Shown: in pieces, positions 22,686 to 32,169 of the stretch
Layout: the number at the start of each line of letters is the position of its first letter
Numbering within the stretch: the first letter of the stretch is position 1
The notes under the pieces: model-generated
Database searches by the model: none
What the model was told of the DNA's origin: nothing
What the model saw: only the letters and a program-made list of their open reading frames with translations
Assembly: GCA_035388025.1 (NCBI GenBank)
Contig: DAOOPA010000003.1
Span: 1-40,672 of the forward strand
Source of the DNA: JAAZMX01 sp035388025
GTDB taxonomy: Bacteria; Patescibacteriota; Patescibacteriia; UBA2196; GWA2-42-15
Direction of reading: 5' to 3'
DNA length: 40,672 nucleotides
Program-made: the position numbers and the translations under genes

Positions 22686-25430
22686 CTACTTTTCTTTTAT
22701 TGCCAACCCATAATATTTATCCGTTTCCAAACTCCACTCTATACCCAAAGAATTATCTCCGCCGCTTATCCCCTCTTGCGGCAAATATTTTTCTATAAAC
22801 CATCGCTCGCTGAGTTTCAGCGTTCCATGATATTCATCGCTCGCACTCCCTGCCTGTTTTTGGACGAATAAACCATAAATAAAATCACCTTTGGCCGTAT
22901 TATCAACCGCTTCCTGTTTTTTAAAATATTTTTTTAATAGGGTCCAAATATTGTCATCTCCCCCTGCCGCCTCGCCGCTCTTTTGGGCGGTCAGTCTCCA
23001 AGGCAATAAATACTTTAATGTTATCTTTTTGGTTTGTCCGGGCGCCACTACCAACCAATTACCAAAAGACGTTTTGCCGAATTCTTCTACTATCCTCACG
23101 CCGGTCTCCTGATCAAAATGAATATTTTTTTCCCATCTAGCCAAATCCAGATCCGCCTCCACGCCGCTTGTTGCCGTCAAAAACTGACGACCGGCTGGCA
23201 AATCGTCAAAGCCGACAGCCGACAAAAGTTGACTCCCTTGAGGTACATAAAAACGCACATAGTCAATATTGGTTTGACCTTCAAAAACATCATCTGGCGC
23301 TCCCTTGTGCTCTTTAACCAATACAACCGTATCGACAATCTGGCCATCTGATAAAATTTCCGCTTGATGCTCAATTTTATTAGTTATCACTTTATCGGTT
23401 TTTCCACCGGCGATATTAGTATGAACAACCGACAAAAAATCACCATCGTATTGTTTCATCCTGCCAGCCCAACCTAATTTATCTATTACCTCCTGATGAT
23501 CCGCCTTTTTGAGATAAACCAAAATCGCCTCTTGCTCCAAAGAAGTGAATATTTGTTCCCAGGCGCGCATCTTATTCTCACCGGCCAAAACCATTGTTTT
23601 CTCTATGACCTTGGGTAATAAATCGCCAATAAATTTTTTTGGTTTATTTTCTTCCTTGTCATAATTGAACTCTACTTCTATCTGGGCCGTGCGTGTAAAA
23701 TTATCACTGTCTACTGTTACTCCATACTCTGGCATGACGATTGGCCCAGTTAATTTCAATAAATTCGTCAAGACATCAGGGGTGAAACTAATCACGCCAT
23801 CTACGCTTGGACCCCCTGATTTATCATAAAACCACATTATTTTTTCGGCCGAAGCCGGCCAGTCTGGGAACCAATTGGCATTCCATGGTTGCCAAATTGG
23901 AGAAAAAACATGGAACGGATAAGGCGCATCGACCATTACCGCTAGCGAACCCTTTAAATCATAAAATCCGCCGCCGGGCACTTCCAGTTTTTTTATTTTC
24001 CCCTGTTTTATATCTACCACCGCATAAGAACCCATAAACCCGCCGGTCGGCCGCATCTCTGTATTGTTTTGAAAAACCAGCAACCACCTTCGCGGTTCAT
24101 TTATACCAAGCATCTCTGTTGCCACCTGAACCAGGTCGTGATAGTTCTCCAACCAGCCAATTATCGTCGGCATCTGGTTTTTCACTCCTTCAATTTGCGT
24201 CTTATAATCAATTAATTTTGTATTCTCCAAATCAACTTCCTGTAAAATTTCGGCCACCTCCTTGGACTTATCAATGGCTAATTCCAAATCACCATTCAAT
24301 TGTTGCCAATCAATTGGTGTCTCCTCTTTGTTTTCTTCGCTTGTCAGACCGTCCTCTGCCACTGTCTCTATTTGCTGATAATCAACCTGCCCGATTATGC
24401 TACAAAGTGTTTTTCCGGTCTCCACCAAAATCCTGCCGATCTCTGCTGATTTCGCCGCCAACTCCAAAAGCTGTTTACCGGCCTTTACATCGGGTACCAA
24501 AGTAGCGGCGCCATTGGCCGCCACCCCCAACTCCTTAAATTTCAACTGAGCACTGGCAAATTCTTGCCCGGCCAAAAGAAATTCCTTATTTACCTCATCC
24601 AAATCAAAATCTTTACCGGCCACTCCTGCGTTTATTAAATGGCCCACTCCGGACTCCGAAGCACCCAGCACCTCGCCCTTAACCTGTTCTGCTTTTTGAT
24701 AAAATAAATACCCCTGCAACGGTAAAATTAAAAACAAAGATACTAATGCGAAACTCAAAACTGGCCGCAAAAATAAATATTTACCGCTATCCTTTGGCTT
24801 AATTAAAATTTCCTCGCTCACTGCCGCCACCGGCTCCGGTTTATCCCCTCTTGCCAACAACCAACTTAAATCACCAAAAAAATAAACAAAAATAGCGCAG
24901 AGAGCCTTACCTATTCCTTGGATCAAAACAAATATTAATTTTATAATTTGATAAATCAAATCAACAAATCCAATAACTGTCTTGCCCACTGCCGTCGTCA
25001 TGCCGACAGCGCCATTTAAAATAATCTTACAAGGCCAAACCAATACCCTGCCCGCTGTCCGCCAAAATAAAATCCACTTTGATTCTCGGAGCCTCGGAGC
25101 CTTGGTCCATTCCATTATTCTTTGCGCTTGCAACTTCTCTTCATTAAAAATAATGCCGGAATCACGCCGGTAATCATTTATGTCTGTTTCATCATTTTGG
25201 TGCCAAAAATCAAAATTTTGGCTTGTCCCCTCTGGCTGATAATTGCTATAATAATCGCCGACATCGTCTTCTTTCTTCTCCTCTTTGTTTCCCGTCGCCT
25301 GGGCCAAAACCGCCTTTTCCTTTTCTTCTTTTTCTCTCAACAAAAACTCCCAGGATAACTTTTCAAGTTCCTGTTGCAAATTCTCTTCAAACAGCCTTGG
25401 GTTATTTCTGCCTAATTTTTTTTCACTCAT
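22686..25430 (-). CDS. Large DUF4012 membrane protein
   Basis: This 914-aa protein has an acidic and charged cytoplasmic N-terminus (1-125), hydrophobic helices (about 130-185) and another membrane segment (about 225-245). A long extracytoplasmic part follows, with the DUF4012 hallmark NNTEMRPTGGFMGSYAVVD near residue 455 and VPGGGFYDLKG after it. DUF4012 occurs in Actinobacteria and CPR bacteria; its role is unknown, probably at the cell surface. Residues FDDLPAGRQFL contain an LPAGRQ word that looks like palindromic repeat DNA read in frame. It is co-transcribed with the phosphatidyltransferase. Confidence 0.85.
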   Translation of the reverse strand: MSEKKLGRNNPRLFEENLQQELEKLSWEFLLREKEEKEKAVLAQATGNKEEKKEDDVGDYYSNYQPEGTSQNFDFWHQNDETDINDYRRDSGIIFNEEKLQAQRIMEWTKAPRLRESKWILFWRTAGRVLVWPCKIILNGAVGMTTAVGKTVIGFVDLIYQIIKLIFVLIQGIGKALCAIFVYFFGDLSWLLARGDKPEPVAAVSEEILIKPKDSGKYLFLRPVLSFALVSLFLILPLQGYLFYQKAEQVKGEVLGASESGVGHLINAGVAGKDFDLDEVNKEFLLAGQEFASAQLKFKELGVAANGAATLVPDVKAGKQLLELAAKSAEIGRILVETGKTLCSIIGQVDYQQIETVAEDGLTSEENKEETPIDWQQLNGDLELAIDKSKEVAEILQEVDLENTKLIDYKTQIEGVKNQMPTIIGWLENYHDLVQVATEMLGINEPRRWLLVFQNNTEMRPTGGFMGSYAVVDIKQGKIKKLEVPGGGFYDLKGSLAVMVDAPYPFHVFSPIWQPWNANWFPDWPASAEKIMWFYDKSGGPSVDGVISFTPDVLTNLLKLTGPIVMPEYGVTVDSDNFTRTAQIEVEFNYDKEENKPKKFIGDLLPKVIEKTMVLAGENKMRAWEQIFTSLEQEAILVYLKKADHQEVIDKLGWAGRMKQYDGDFLSVVHTNIAGGKTDKVITNKIEHQAEILSDGQIVDTVVLVKEHKGAPDDVFEGQTNIDYVRFYVPQGSQLLSAVGFDDLPAGRQFLTATSGVEADLDLARWEKNIHFDQETGVRIVEEFGKTSFGNWLVVAPGQTKKITLKYLLPWRLTAQKSGEAAGGDDNIWTLLKKYFKKQEAVDNTAKGDFIYGLFVQKQAGSASDEYHGTLKLSERWFIEKYLPQEGISGGDNSLGIEWSLETDKYYGLAIKEK

Positions 25431-25504
25431 TTTTCATAATCTAAAATTTACTCGGCACCTCATTGCCCAATATCTTTTCCACACCTTTATTTTAGCACTT
25501 TTTT

Positions 25505-25542
25505 ACCAAAAAGAAAAAACGGTTAAGTTCATTTAACCGTTT
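25505..25542 (-). terminator. Terminator of the ATP synthase operon
   Basis: Stem AAACGGTTAA/TTAACCGTTT (10 bp) is followed on the minus strand by a T-rich run TTTCTTTTT. It starts 19 nt after the atpC stop. Confidence 0.9.
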
Positions 25543-25560
25543 ATCTAAAAATTAAATTAT

Positions 25561-26007
25561 TTAGCTATCCAAAACAGACCCCCTCTGGCTTCTGTGCTTT
25601 CTCGCCACCCGGAGCCTAGCCAATTCTCTCTGCAGTTTGGCCGCTACCGCCGCGTAATCTTCAGCGTCTTCTCTCTTTTCTTTCAATAAGTCTTCTACCC
25701 GCTTCATGGCCTCTTCCGCCCTAGCTTCATCAATCTCCTCAAAATGTTCTGCGGTATCAGCCAAAATCACCACCCGATTATCACCTTTGACTTCTACTAA
25801 ACCGCCAGCTATTGCCAAATAATTTTCCTTTCCATCTTTTCTAATAATAACCTCCCCTGATTCTATGGAAGATACCAAGGGAATGTGATTAGACAAAATT
25901 GTAATCTGTCCCATCTTGGTCGGCAAACTGACACTCTCCACGTCGTCACTATAAACTATTCGCTCCGGCGTGGTGATTTCGAAATGTATTTTTTTATTAT
26001 CACTCAT
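25561..26007 (-). CDS. atpC: ATP synthase epsilon subunit
   Basis: This 148-aa protein has the epsilon beta-sandwich (FEITTPERIVYSDDVESVSL, MGQITILSNHIPLVSSIESG) and a C-terminal helical hairpin (DEARAEEAMKRVEDLL). That hairpin can inhibit ATP hydrolysis in other bacteria. It is the last gene of the operon, 49 nt after atpD, followed by a terminator. It is slightly longer than usual, with an Arg/Ser-rich tail. Confidence 0.96.
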   Translation of the reverse strand: MSDNKKIHFEITTPERIVYSDDVESVSLPTKMGQITILSNHIPLVSSIESGEVIIRKDGKENYLAIAGGLVEVKGDNRVVILADTAEHFEEIDEARAEEAMKRVEDLLKEKREDAEDYAAVAAKLQRELARLRVARKHRSQRGSVLDS

Positions 26008-26056
26008 AAAAATGTTTTCAGTGTTAGCTCGGTCAAGTTCTGTATTAGTTCGGTGT

Positions 26057-27457
26057 TTACTTTACCTCATCAATACTTCCCTTCATAAAAAATGCCTGTT
26101 CTGGCTTATCATCATGTTTGCCCTCTAAAATCTCTCTGAATCCACGGATTGTTTCTTTGAGCGGCACATATTTCCCTGGTACGCCGGTAAATGTTTCCCC
26201 CACAAAGAAAGGTTGGGACAAAAATCTTTGAATTTTTCTGGCTCTGGCCACCGTCAACTTATCAGTATCAGACAGCTCTTCCATGCCCAAAATAGCAATG
26301 ATATCTTGTAAATCTTTGTAGCGTTGCAGTACTTTCTGGACATCGCGTGCCACCTGATAATGTTCCTCACCGACAATCTTCGGATCCAAAATAGTAGAAG
26401 TAGAGTCTAAGGGATCGACTGCCGGATAAAGACCGAGCTCCGCCAAAGATCTGGTCAAAACCACCCTGGAATCCAGGTGAGAAAAAGCCGTCGCCGGCGC
26501 CGGGTCAGTCAGGTCGTCAGCCGGCACGTAAATCGCCTGAACCGAAGTGATTGAGCCCTTGTCTGTAGAGGTAATTCTCTCCTGTAATTCTCCCATTTCT
26601 GTGGCCAAAGTCGGCTGATAACCCACGGCTGAAGGAATCCGACCGAGCAAGGCTGAGACTTCAGAACCAGCTTGGGTAAAACGAAAAATATTATCAATAA
26701 ACAAAAGCACATCTTGCGACTCGGCGTCGCGAAAATACTCTGCCATCGTTAAAGCGCTCAAAGCGACTCTGGCGCGACAACCAGGCGGTTCATTCATTTG
26801 CCCAAAAACCAAGGTTGTCTTATCCAAAACACCCGAGCCCTTCATCTCATAATATAGATCGTTTCCCTCGCGCGATCTCTCCCCCACTCCGGCAAAAACT
26901 GAACGACCGCCATGTTCCTGGGCAATATTACGAATTAGTTCTTGGATTACGACCGTCTTGCCCACGCCAGCACCGCCGAACAAACCCACTTTTCCGCCTT
27001 TGACAAACGGTGCAATCAAATCAATAACCTTGATGCCGGTTTCAAAAATTTCCGTCTTCGTTGATTGCTCGGTAAATTTTGGTGCTGGTCGATGAATCGG
27101 ATATTTTTCTTTGGTTACCACTTTGTCTTTGACGCCATCAATTGTTTCTCCAAGCAAATTAAACATTCTACCCAAAGTTTCCTTGCCTACTGGCACTAAA
27201 ATTTGTTCGCCGGTATTCGCTACTGACATCCCTCTGGCCAAACCATCCGTCGAACCCATGGCCACGCAACGCACCATATTATTTCCCACATGTTGCTGTA
27301 CCTCCAAAAACAATTTCTGCTTGCCCATCTCCACCGTCAAGGCATGATAAATTTCCGGCAAAATCCCGTCCTCAAATCTAATATCCACCACCGGACCGAT
27401 GACCTGAGCCACCACGCCCGTATGAATCTTTTTTTCTGTTTTTAGCTCTTTGCTCAT
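26057..27457 (-). CDS. atpD: ATP synthase beta subunit
   Basis: This 466-aa catalytic subunit carries the P-loop GGAGVGKTVVIQEL, the catalytic GVGERSREGNDLY region, and LLFIDNIFRFTQAGSEVSA followed by the ALLGRIPSAVGYQPTLATEM signature. It binds and turns over ATP in F1 with alpha. It is between atpG (43 nt) and atpC. Length is normal. Confidence 0.99.
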   Translation of the reverse strand: MSKELKTEKKIHTGVVAQVIGPVVDIRFEDGILPEIYHALTVEMGKQKLFLEVQQHVGNNMVRCVAMGSTDGLARGMSVANTGEQILVPVGKETLGRMFNLLGETIDGVKDKVVTKEKYPIHRPAPKFTEQSTKTEIFETGIKVIDLIAPFVKGGKVGLFGGAGVGKTVVIQELIRNIAQEHGGRSVFAGVGERSREGNDLYYEMKGSGVLDKTTLVFGQMNEPPGCRARVALSALTMAEYFRDAESQDVLLFIDNIFRFTQAGSEVSALLGRIPSAVGYQPTLATEMGELQERITSTDKGSITSVQAIYVPADDLTDPAPATAFSHLDSRVVLTRSLAELGLYPAVDPLDSTSTILDPKIVGEEHYQVARDVQKVLQRYKDLQDIIAILGMEELSDTDKLTVARARKIQRFLSQPFFVGETFTGVPGKYVPLKETIRGFREILEGKHDDKPEQAFFMKGSIDEVK

Positions 27458-27500
27458 ATTTTATAAGTTATCTATTTATTAAATTATTTATCTAAAAAGA

Positions 27501-28421
27501 TTAATCTGCGCTGCTCATAGCGGCTTTGGTGCCAGAGATTTCGGCGATCTCTTGGGTGATGCCAGCCTGCCTTGCCTGATTATAAGCCAATGTCAAATCG
27601 CTAATCAAATCATGTGCCGCTTCAGTCGCATTTTTCATTGCCACCATCCTAGCTGAATGTTCAGAGGCATCAGATTCCAAAACAGCCTGATAAATCTGAG
27701 TTTCTATTAACCTCGGCAATGTTTTTTCCAAAACACTCTCAGCGTTTGGCTCAAATAGATATTCTCGCAAATCCTCAGGCCGTTCATTTTTTTTGCCCTT
27801 AACTTCACCAACCGCCCCTAAAGACGTGTCTTTCTCTTTGGCTATGGGTAAAAGTTGTTTAATCCTTGGCATCTGCTTTAATGATGAAACATAATCGGTA
27901 TAAGCCAAAATTACTCTATCATATTTCCCTTCTCGATAACCATCAATCACCATCTTTGACAAAGCGTAAATCTCTTCTACTTTGAGGGTTACGTCAGGCT
28001 TATCAAACTCTGCCACTGCTTCCTGTTTATATTTCCAAACAATATCCTTTGATTTTTTACCCAACAGTATGAATTCTATCTTGGGCATCTCCCCAAGGGA
28101 CTGCTCTCGGGCATACCTATACGCGCTGGTCACTATTTGAGCATTAAAAGACCCGCACAAGCCACGATTTGAAGCTATCAAAACCACCGCTATTTTTTTT
28201 ACTGGCCTCTCTTTCAACAAGTCATGATGCGCCCTGTTCGTTCTCTTTGACAGGTCGCTCACAATCTCCCAAGCCAAATTGGCATAACTGCGGCTAGCAA
28301 GCATATGATCCACAGCCTTACGCATTTTGACAGCCGAAACCATCTCCATCGCCTTAGTGATTTTACCGGTGCTTTTAATCGATTTTATTCTTCTTTTGAT
28401 TTCACGTGACGCTTGAGCCAT
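27501..28421 (-). CDS. atpG: ATP synthase gamma subunit
   Basis: This 306-aa rotor shaft subunit has the conserved ends. The N-terminus is REIKRRIKSIKSTGKITKAM with MVSAVKMRKA. The C-terminus has MVAMKNATEAAHDLISDLTL and YNQARQAGITQEIAEI. The middle shows GLCGSFNAQI. It couples Fo rotation to the alpha3-beta3 head. Gap to atpA is 11 nt. Confidence 0.98.
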   Translation of the reverse strand: MAQASREIKRRIKSIKSTGKITKAMEMVSAVKMRKAVDHMLASRSYANLAWEIVSDLSKRTNRAHHDLLKERPVKKIAVVLIASNRGLCGSFNAQIVTSAYRYAREQSLGEMPKIEFILLGKKSKDIVWKYKQEAVAEFDKPDVTLKVEEIYALSKMVIDGYREGKYDRVILAYTDYVSSLKQMPRIKQLLPIAKEKDTSLGAVGEVKGKKNERPEDLREYLFEPNAESVLEKTLPRLIETQIYQAVLESDASEHSARMVAMKNATEAAHDLISDLTLAYNQARQAGITQEIAEISGTKAAMSSAD

Positions 28422-28432
28422 ATAAACTTAAA

Positions 28433-29953
28433 TTATTTCTGGAAAGTCTTATTAAATTCCGCCACTGCTTTATTTAATGCTTCCTTTATCTTATCTGTTA
28501 GGCCTTCGGCCTCTGTTAACCCAGACATTTCTTTTTTATAATTATTATTGCAATACTTAATAAAACCCGCTTCCCATTCTTTGATTTTTTCTACCGGTAT
28601 TTCATTGATCAAGCCATTGACCGCCGCGTACAAAACCGCTACCTGATCTGCTACTGGCATTGGTTCATATTGCCCCTGTTTTAATATTTCTGATAACCGC
28701 TTGCCCAGTTCCAGTCTTTTCTTGGTCTCCACATCCAAATCTGAACTAAATTGAGCAAAAGCTTCCAGTTCCCTAAATTGCGCTAAATCAATGCGCAATT
28801 TGCCAGCTACTTGTTTCATTGCTTTAATCTGCGCCGCCGAGCCAACGCGTGACACGGACAAACCAATATTCAAGGCCGGTCTGACACCCTGATAAAATAA
28901 ATCGGATTCCAAATAGATCTGGCCATCGGTAATAGAAATTACATTGGTCGGAATATAAGCTGACACATCACCGGCTTGGGTTTCAATAATCGGCAAAGCC
29001 GTCAATGAGCCACCGCCAAAATCGTCATTCAGTTTGGCCGAACGTTCCAATAACCTAGAATGCAAATAAAAAATATCACCCGGGTAAGCCTCACGACCCG
29101 GCGGCCGGCGAAGCAATAATGAAATCTCGCGGTATGCCCAAGCATGTTTGGATAAATCGTCATAAACAACCAAAACATCCTTACCTTTATCCATGAAATA
29201 TTCACCCATAGCGCAACCGGCATATGGTGCTATATATGATAATGAGGCTGGATCTGAAGCACCGGCTACGACCACGATAGTATTATCCATTGCCCCACGA
29301 CTCTTGAGCTCAGCCACAATTTTGGCCACCTTGGACTCTTTCTGGCCAATCGCCACATAAATACAAATAACTCCTTTGTCCTGTTGATTGATAATTGCGT
29401 CAATGGCAATGGCGGTTTTGCCTGTCTGCCGATCACCGATAATCAATTCTCTTTGACCGCGGCCAATTGGTATCAAGGCATCTATAGCTTTCAATCCGGT
29501 CTGTATCGGCTTATTTACTGACTTTCTAGTGATCACCCCCGGAGCAATTTTTTCTACTGGGTAAAAAGTGTCGCTCTTTATCGCCCCCTTGCCGTCTACC
29601 GGCTGGCCTAGAGGATTGACTACTCTGCCAATCATCTTGTCTCCCACCGGTACTTCCAAAATTTTACCCGTCGCGTAAGCCAAATCGCCCTCTTTAATCG
29701 CATTGGCTTCACCCAAAACCATAGCTCCGATTGCCCCCTCATTAAGATTCAAAGCCACTCCCAAGACTGCTTCTTGATTGTCCTTCCTAAACTCAATCAT
29801 TTCTGACATCTTTACTTGGTTCAGTCCGGTCAGGCGAACTATACCGTCACCCACCTCTATCACTCTTCCCACTTGCTCCTCTTGGGTCTCGATCCTAAAA
29901 TCAGCCAGCTGTTGGCGCAATTCCTTTAAAATTTCTTCTTTGTTTATTTTCAT
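28433..29953 (-). CDS. atpA: ATP synthase alpha subunit
   Basis: This 506-aa subunit holds the non-catalytic nucleotide P-loop GDRQTGKTAIAID, LVVYDDLSKHAWAYREISLL and RPPGREAYPGDIFYLHSRLL. The C-terminal helical domain includes LRIDLAQFRELEAFAQF. Length is standard. The adjacent atpH and atpG genes are each 11 nt away, as in a tight operon. Confidence 0.99.
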   Translation of the reverse strand: MKINKEEILKELRQQLADFRIETQEEQVGRVIEVGDGIVRLTGLNQVKMSEMIEFRKDNQEAVLGVALNLNEGAIGAMVLGEANAIKEGDLAYATGKILEVPVGDKMIGRVVNPLGQPVDGKGAIKSDTFYPVEKIAPGVITRKSVNKPIQTGLKAIDALIPIGRGQRELIIGDRQTGKTAIAIDAIINQQDKGVICIYVAIGQKESKVAKIVAELKSRGAMDNTIVVVAGASDPASLSYIAPYAGCAMGEYFMDKGKDVLVVYDDLSKHAWAYREISLLLRRPPGREAYPGDIFYLHSRLLERSAKLNDDFGGGSLTALPIIETQAGDVSAYIPTNVISITDGQIYLESDLFYQGVRPALNIGLSVSRVGSAAQIKAMKQVAGKLRIDLAQFRELEAFAQFSSDLDVETKKRLELGKRLSEILKQGQYEPMPVADQVAVLYAAVNGLINEIPVEKIKEWEAGFIKYCNNNYKKEMSGLTEAEGLTDKIKEALNKAVAEFNKTFQK

Positions 29954-29964
29954 AAAACTATAAT

Positions 29965-30375
29965 TTACTGAATTAAACTATTTTTTAAATTGATAATTTG
30001 CTTTTGAATCGTACCGTCCAAAAATTTATCTTCGGTCATAATCTTCACCCCGCCCAAAACTGCCGGATCAATTATTTCTTTCACTTCCCAATTCCTAATC
30101 TCTGGCTTCGTTTGTTGTAAATATTTTCTTATTATTTTAAGCATCTCCTCATCGAGTCGCCTCGCACTCACCACTTTTGCCGCCAACACCTCTTCTTTCT
30201 CTTGATAATAAGCCTCGAAAGAGTTGATAATATTCTCCATCTTGCCCAGATCTCCTTGGCTGTTCACCAAGCACAAAAAACCATACAGGAGCTGATCGAC
30301 TTTCCTGCTTTTATTTTTTTCTTCCATTAATAACGCATAAAGCAACTGCGCGTACTCCCGTAATTTAATCTTCAT
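29965..30375 (-). CDS. atpH: ATP synthase delta subunit
   Basis: This 136-aa protein is a short, divergent delta (OSCP) subunit. It starts YAQLLYALLMEEKN in the N-terminal helical bundle and ends with IIDPAVLGGVKIMTEDKFLDG, the diagnostic C-terminal motif GG(V/I)xI. Usual length is about 175, so the helical domain is reduced. It overlaps the atpF end by 11 nt and precedes atpA, the standard delta position. It fixes the b stalk to F1. Confidence 0.92.
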   Translation of the reverse strand: MKIKLREYAQLLYALLMEEKNKSRKVDQLLYGFLCLVNSQGDLGKMENIINSFEAYYQEKEEVLAAKVVSARRLDEEMLKIIRKYLQQTKPEIRNWEVKEIIDPAVLGGVKIMTEDKFLDGTIQKQIINLKNSLIQ

Positions 30376-30952
30376 TTTGATTTAATATCCTCTTAATAAT
30401 TTTTTTATCAACCTTTTCTTCCAATTGCTCGGGAATAATTTTTTGCAACGCCTGACTGACCAATTCTGCCACTTCCGTCTTTATTTCTTTAGCAATTTTT
30501 TCCTTGTCCTCGGCCAGCCTCTGCCTGGCCGTCTCCAACTGTTTATTGATTCTATCTTCTGCTTCCTGTATCATTTTATTTTTATTCTCTCCGGCTTCTT
30601 TTTCCGCTTTTTCCAAAATAATACCGGCTTCCTTTCTAGCTTCTACCAAAAGCTCCTCTTGCTGTTCCTTGGTTGTCATCAATCGTTCTTCAATTTCTTT
30701 AGCCTCTTTTAACCCTTTTTCCATCTTCTGGCTACGTTCATTTAAAATTTTTATCAATGGCCTGTAAGCCCACTTCCACAAAACAAAAAGCACCAAACCA
30801 AAATTAATCAGCTGGGCTACAAATAACTTCCAATCAATTCCAAGCACTTGAGTTAACGATTGGCCAGTGGCTTCGTGACTGGCTTCTTCAGCCGCTTGCG
30901 CGATATTAATTAAATGAATCATCATATATAAATAATATTTATTTGCAAACAA
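30365..30952 (-). CDS. atpF: ATP synthase b subunit
   Basis: This 195-aa stator protein has one membrane helix (about 46-61, LINFGLVLFVLWKWAYRPL). A long charged coiled coil follows (ERSQKMEKGLKEAKEIEERL to the C-terminus). The N-terminus carries about 30 extra residues before the helix, so a later ATG (for example MIHLINIAQAA, residue 12) may be the true start. It overlaps atpH. Confidence 0.95.
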   Translation of the reverse strand: MFANKYYLYMMIHLINIAQAAEEASHEATGQSLTQVLGIDWKLFVAQLINFGLVLFVLWKWAYRPLIKILNERSQKMEKGLKEAKEIEERLMTTKEQQEELLVEARKEAGIILEKAEKEAGENKNKMIQEAEDRINKQLETARQRLAEDKEKIAKEIKTEVAELVSQALQKIIPEQLEEKVDKKIIKRILNQNED

Positions 30953-31013
30953 GAAACTAATTAATCTAAATCATTTTGGCTTTTTACTTTTGCCTTTAAT
31001 CAGTCTCTTGTCT

Positions 31014-31060
31014 GCCGTCTTCTTCTTTAAGAAGACGGCACTCTCTAAAATTAGAGAGTG
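31014..31060 (-). other. Two tandem hairpins at the atpE 3' end
   Basis: CACTCTCTAA/TTAGAGAGTG (31039-31060) contains the atpE stop codon. Next is GCCGTCTTCTT/AAGAAGACGGC (31014-31039, 11 bp). Neither is followed by a T-run, so they are not simple terminators. Their position suggests 3' stabilisation of an atpE segment or processing, which would help make more c subunits. Confidence 0.6.
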
Positions 31061-31269
31061 AAGACGACCACCAAAGCGTAAATGGCGATCGCTTCGGAGA
31101 AAGCCGCGCCGAGTAGCATCGGGACAAATAATTTATCGCCGGCTTCTGGGTTGCGGCCTATGGCCTCCATCGCTTTGGAAACTATCTTGCCGATAGCCAA
31201 AGCTGGGAAAATTCCTCCCAAGGCCATAGTGGCCGCTTTGGCCACTATTTTCACTACTTCTGCATCCAT
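31051..31269 (-). CDS. atpE: ATP synthase c subunit
   Basis: This 72-aa two-helix proteolipid has the polar loop GRNPEA (Arg39-Pro41) and the carboxylate Glu59 in helix 2 (GAAFSEAIAIYALVV). The Na+-type Gln in helix 1 and Ser after the Glu are absent (Ile and Ala instead), so proton coupling is inferred. The glycine-rich GxGxGxG pattern of helix 1 is much reduced (GGIFPALAIGK). AAAAGG lies 9 nt before the ATG. The stop is inside a hairpin. Confidence 0.96.
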   Translation of the reverse strand: MDAEVVKIVAKAATMALGGIFPALAIGKIVSKAMEAIGRNPEAGDKLFVPMLLGAAFSEAIAIYALVVVFTL

Positions 31270-31368
31270 ATTTTGACCTTTTTCTATTAAGACTAGCCCT
31301 GACGAATGAGCCGCTACGTCTAGTATAAAAAGTTTAGAGTCCTAATAGGTCAATTAATAATAAAAAAA

Positions 31369-32157
31369 TTAATGCGCTCCGTGGGTCGCCACTTCCATAA
31401 AAACCAAAGTCAGCATGGCAAAAATTGTCGCCTGAACCACCCCAACCAATAATTCCAAAAACATAAAAGGGATCGGCACAATATAGGCCATGAGCGAGGC
31501 CATCACCGTCAAGAGCACCTCGCCGGCAAAAATATTTCCGAACAACCGCAGAGACAAAGAAACCGTTTTGGCTATTTCTGAAAATACTTCAATCAAACCG
31601 ATAAAAAAATTAACAATCCCAGTAAAAATTTTTACCGGATTAAGCGTCTTAAAGGCTTTGACTAATCCAGCAAAATTAAAAAATTTATTGACGTGTTTAA
31701 AAAAACCAATAGTAATGATGCCAAAAATATGCGTACTGATCACCGCAAAGACCGCCAAGGCCAAGGTAGTGTTCAAATCACTCGTTCCTGGCCTCAAAAA
31801 AGGCACTAAAATTTTAGAGCCTTCTTTCATTTCCCACAAACCGATTGATCCAGTACCCGGCAACTGCCCCATCCAATTCAAGATCAAAACAAAAATAAAA
31901 ATAGTAGCCACGATCGGCAAAAACTTCTCTGATTTCCTGCGATTATGTGTCACGCTGTCGATAAAACCCAGTAAAAACTCTATCAAATACTCTCCAAAAT
32001 TTTGAGCGCCCTTCGGCACCAGGGCTATCTTTCTTGTCCTCAAAATGAAAACAAAAAAAACAATTAGCGCCATGGCTATCCACGTATTGATAATCGAATT
32101 AGTCACCGGAAAATTTCCCCAATGGAAAACCGGCTCAGCCGCCAGACTCAAATGCAT
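31369..32157 (-). CDS. atpB: ATP synthase a subunit
   Basis: This 262-aa polytopic Fo protein has the essential arginine in SLSLRLFGNIFAGEVLLTVM (Arg about 203), which faces the c ring. Other family motifs are the FGEYLIEFLLGFIDS region and the C-terminal FVFMEVATHGAH. Five to six membrane helices are seen. It is second in the operon, 12 nt after atpI-like. A 99-nt spacer with a possible internal TTGACC separates it from atpE. Confidence 0.97.
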   Translation of the reverse strand: MHLSLAAEPVFHWGNFPVTNSIINTWIAMALIVFFVFILRTRKIALVPKGAQNFGEYLIEFLLGFIDSVTHNRRKSEKFLPIVATIFIFVLILNWMGQLPGTGSIGLWEMKEGSKILVPFLRPGTSDLNTTLALAVFAVISTHIFGIITIGFFKHVNKFFNFAGLVKAFKTLNPVKIFTGIVNFFIGLIEVFSEIAKTVSLSLRLFGNIFAGEVLLTVMASLMAYIVPIPFMFLELLVGVVQATIFAMLTLVFMEVATHGAH

Positions 32158-32169
32158 AAATAATAAAAA

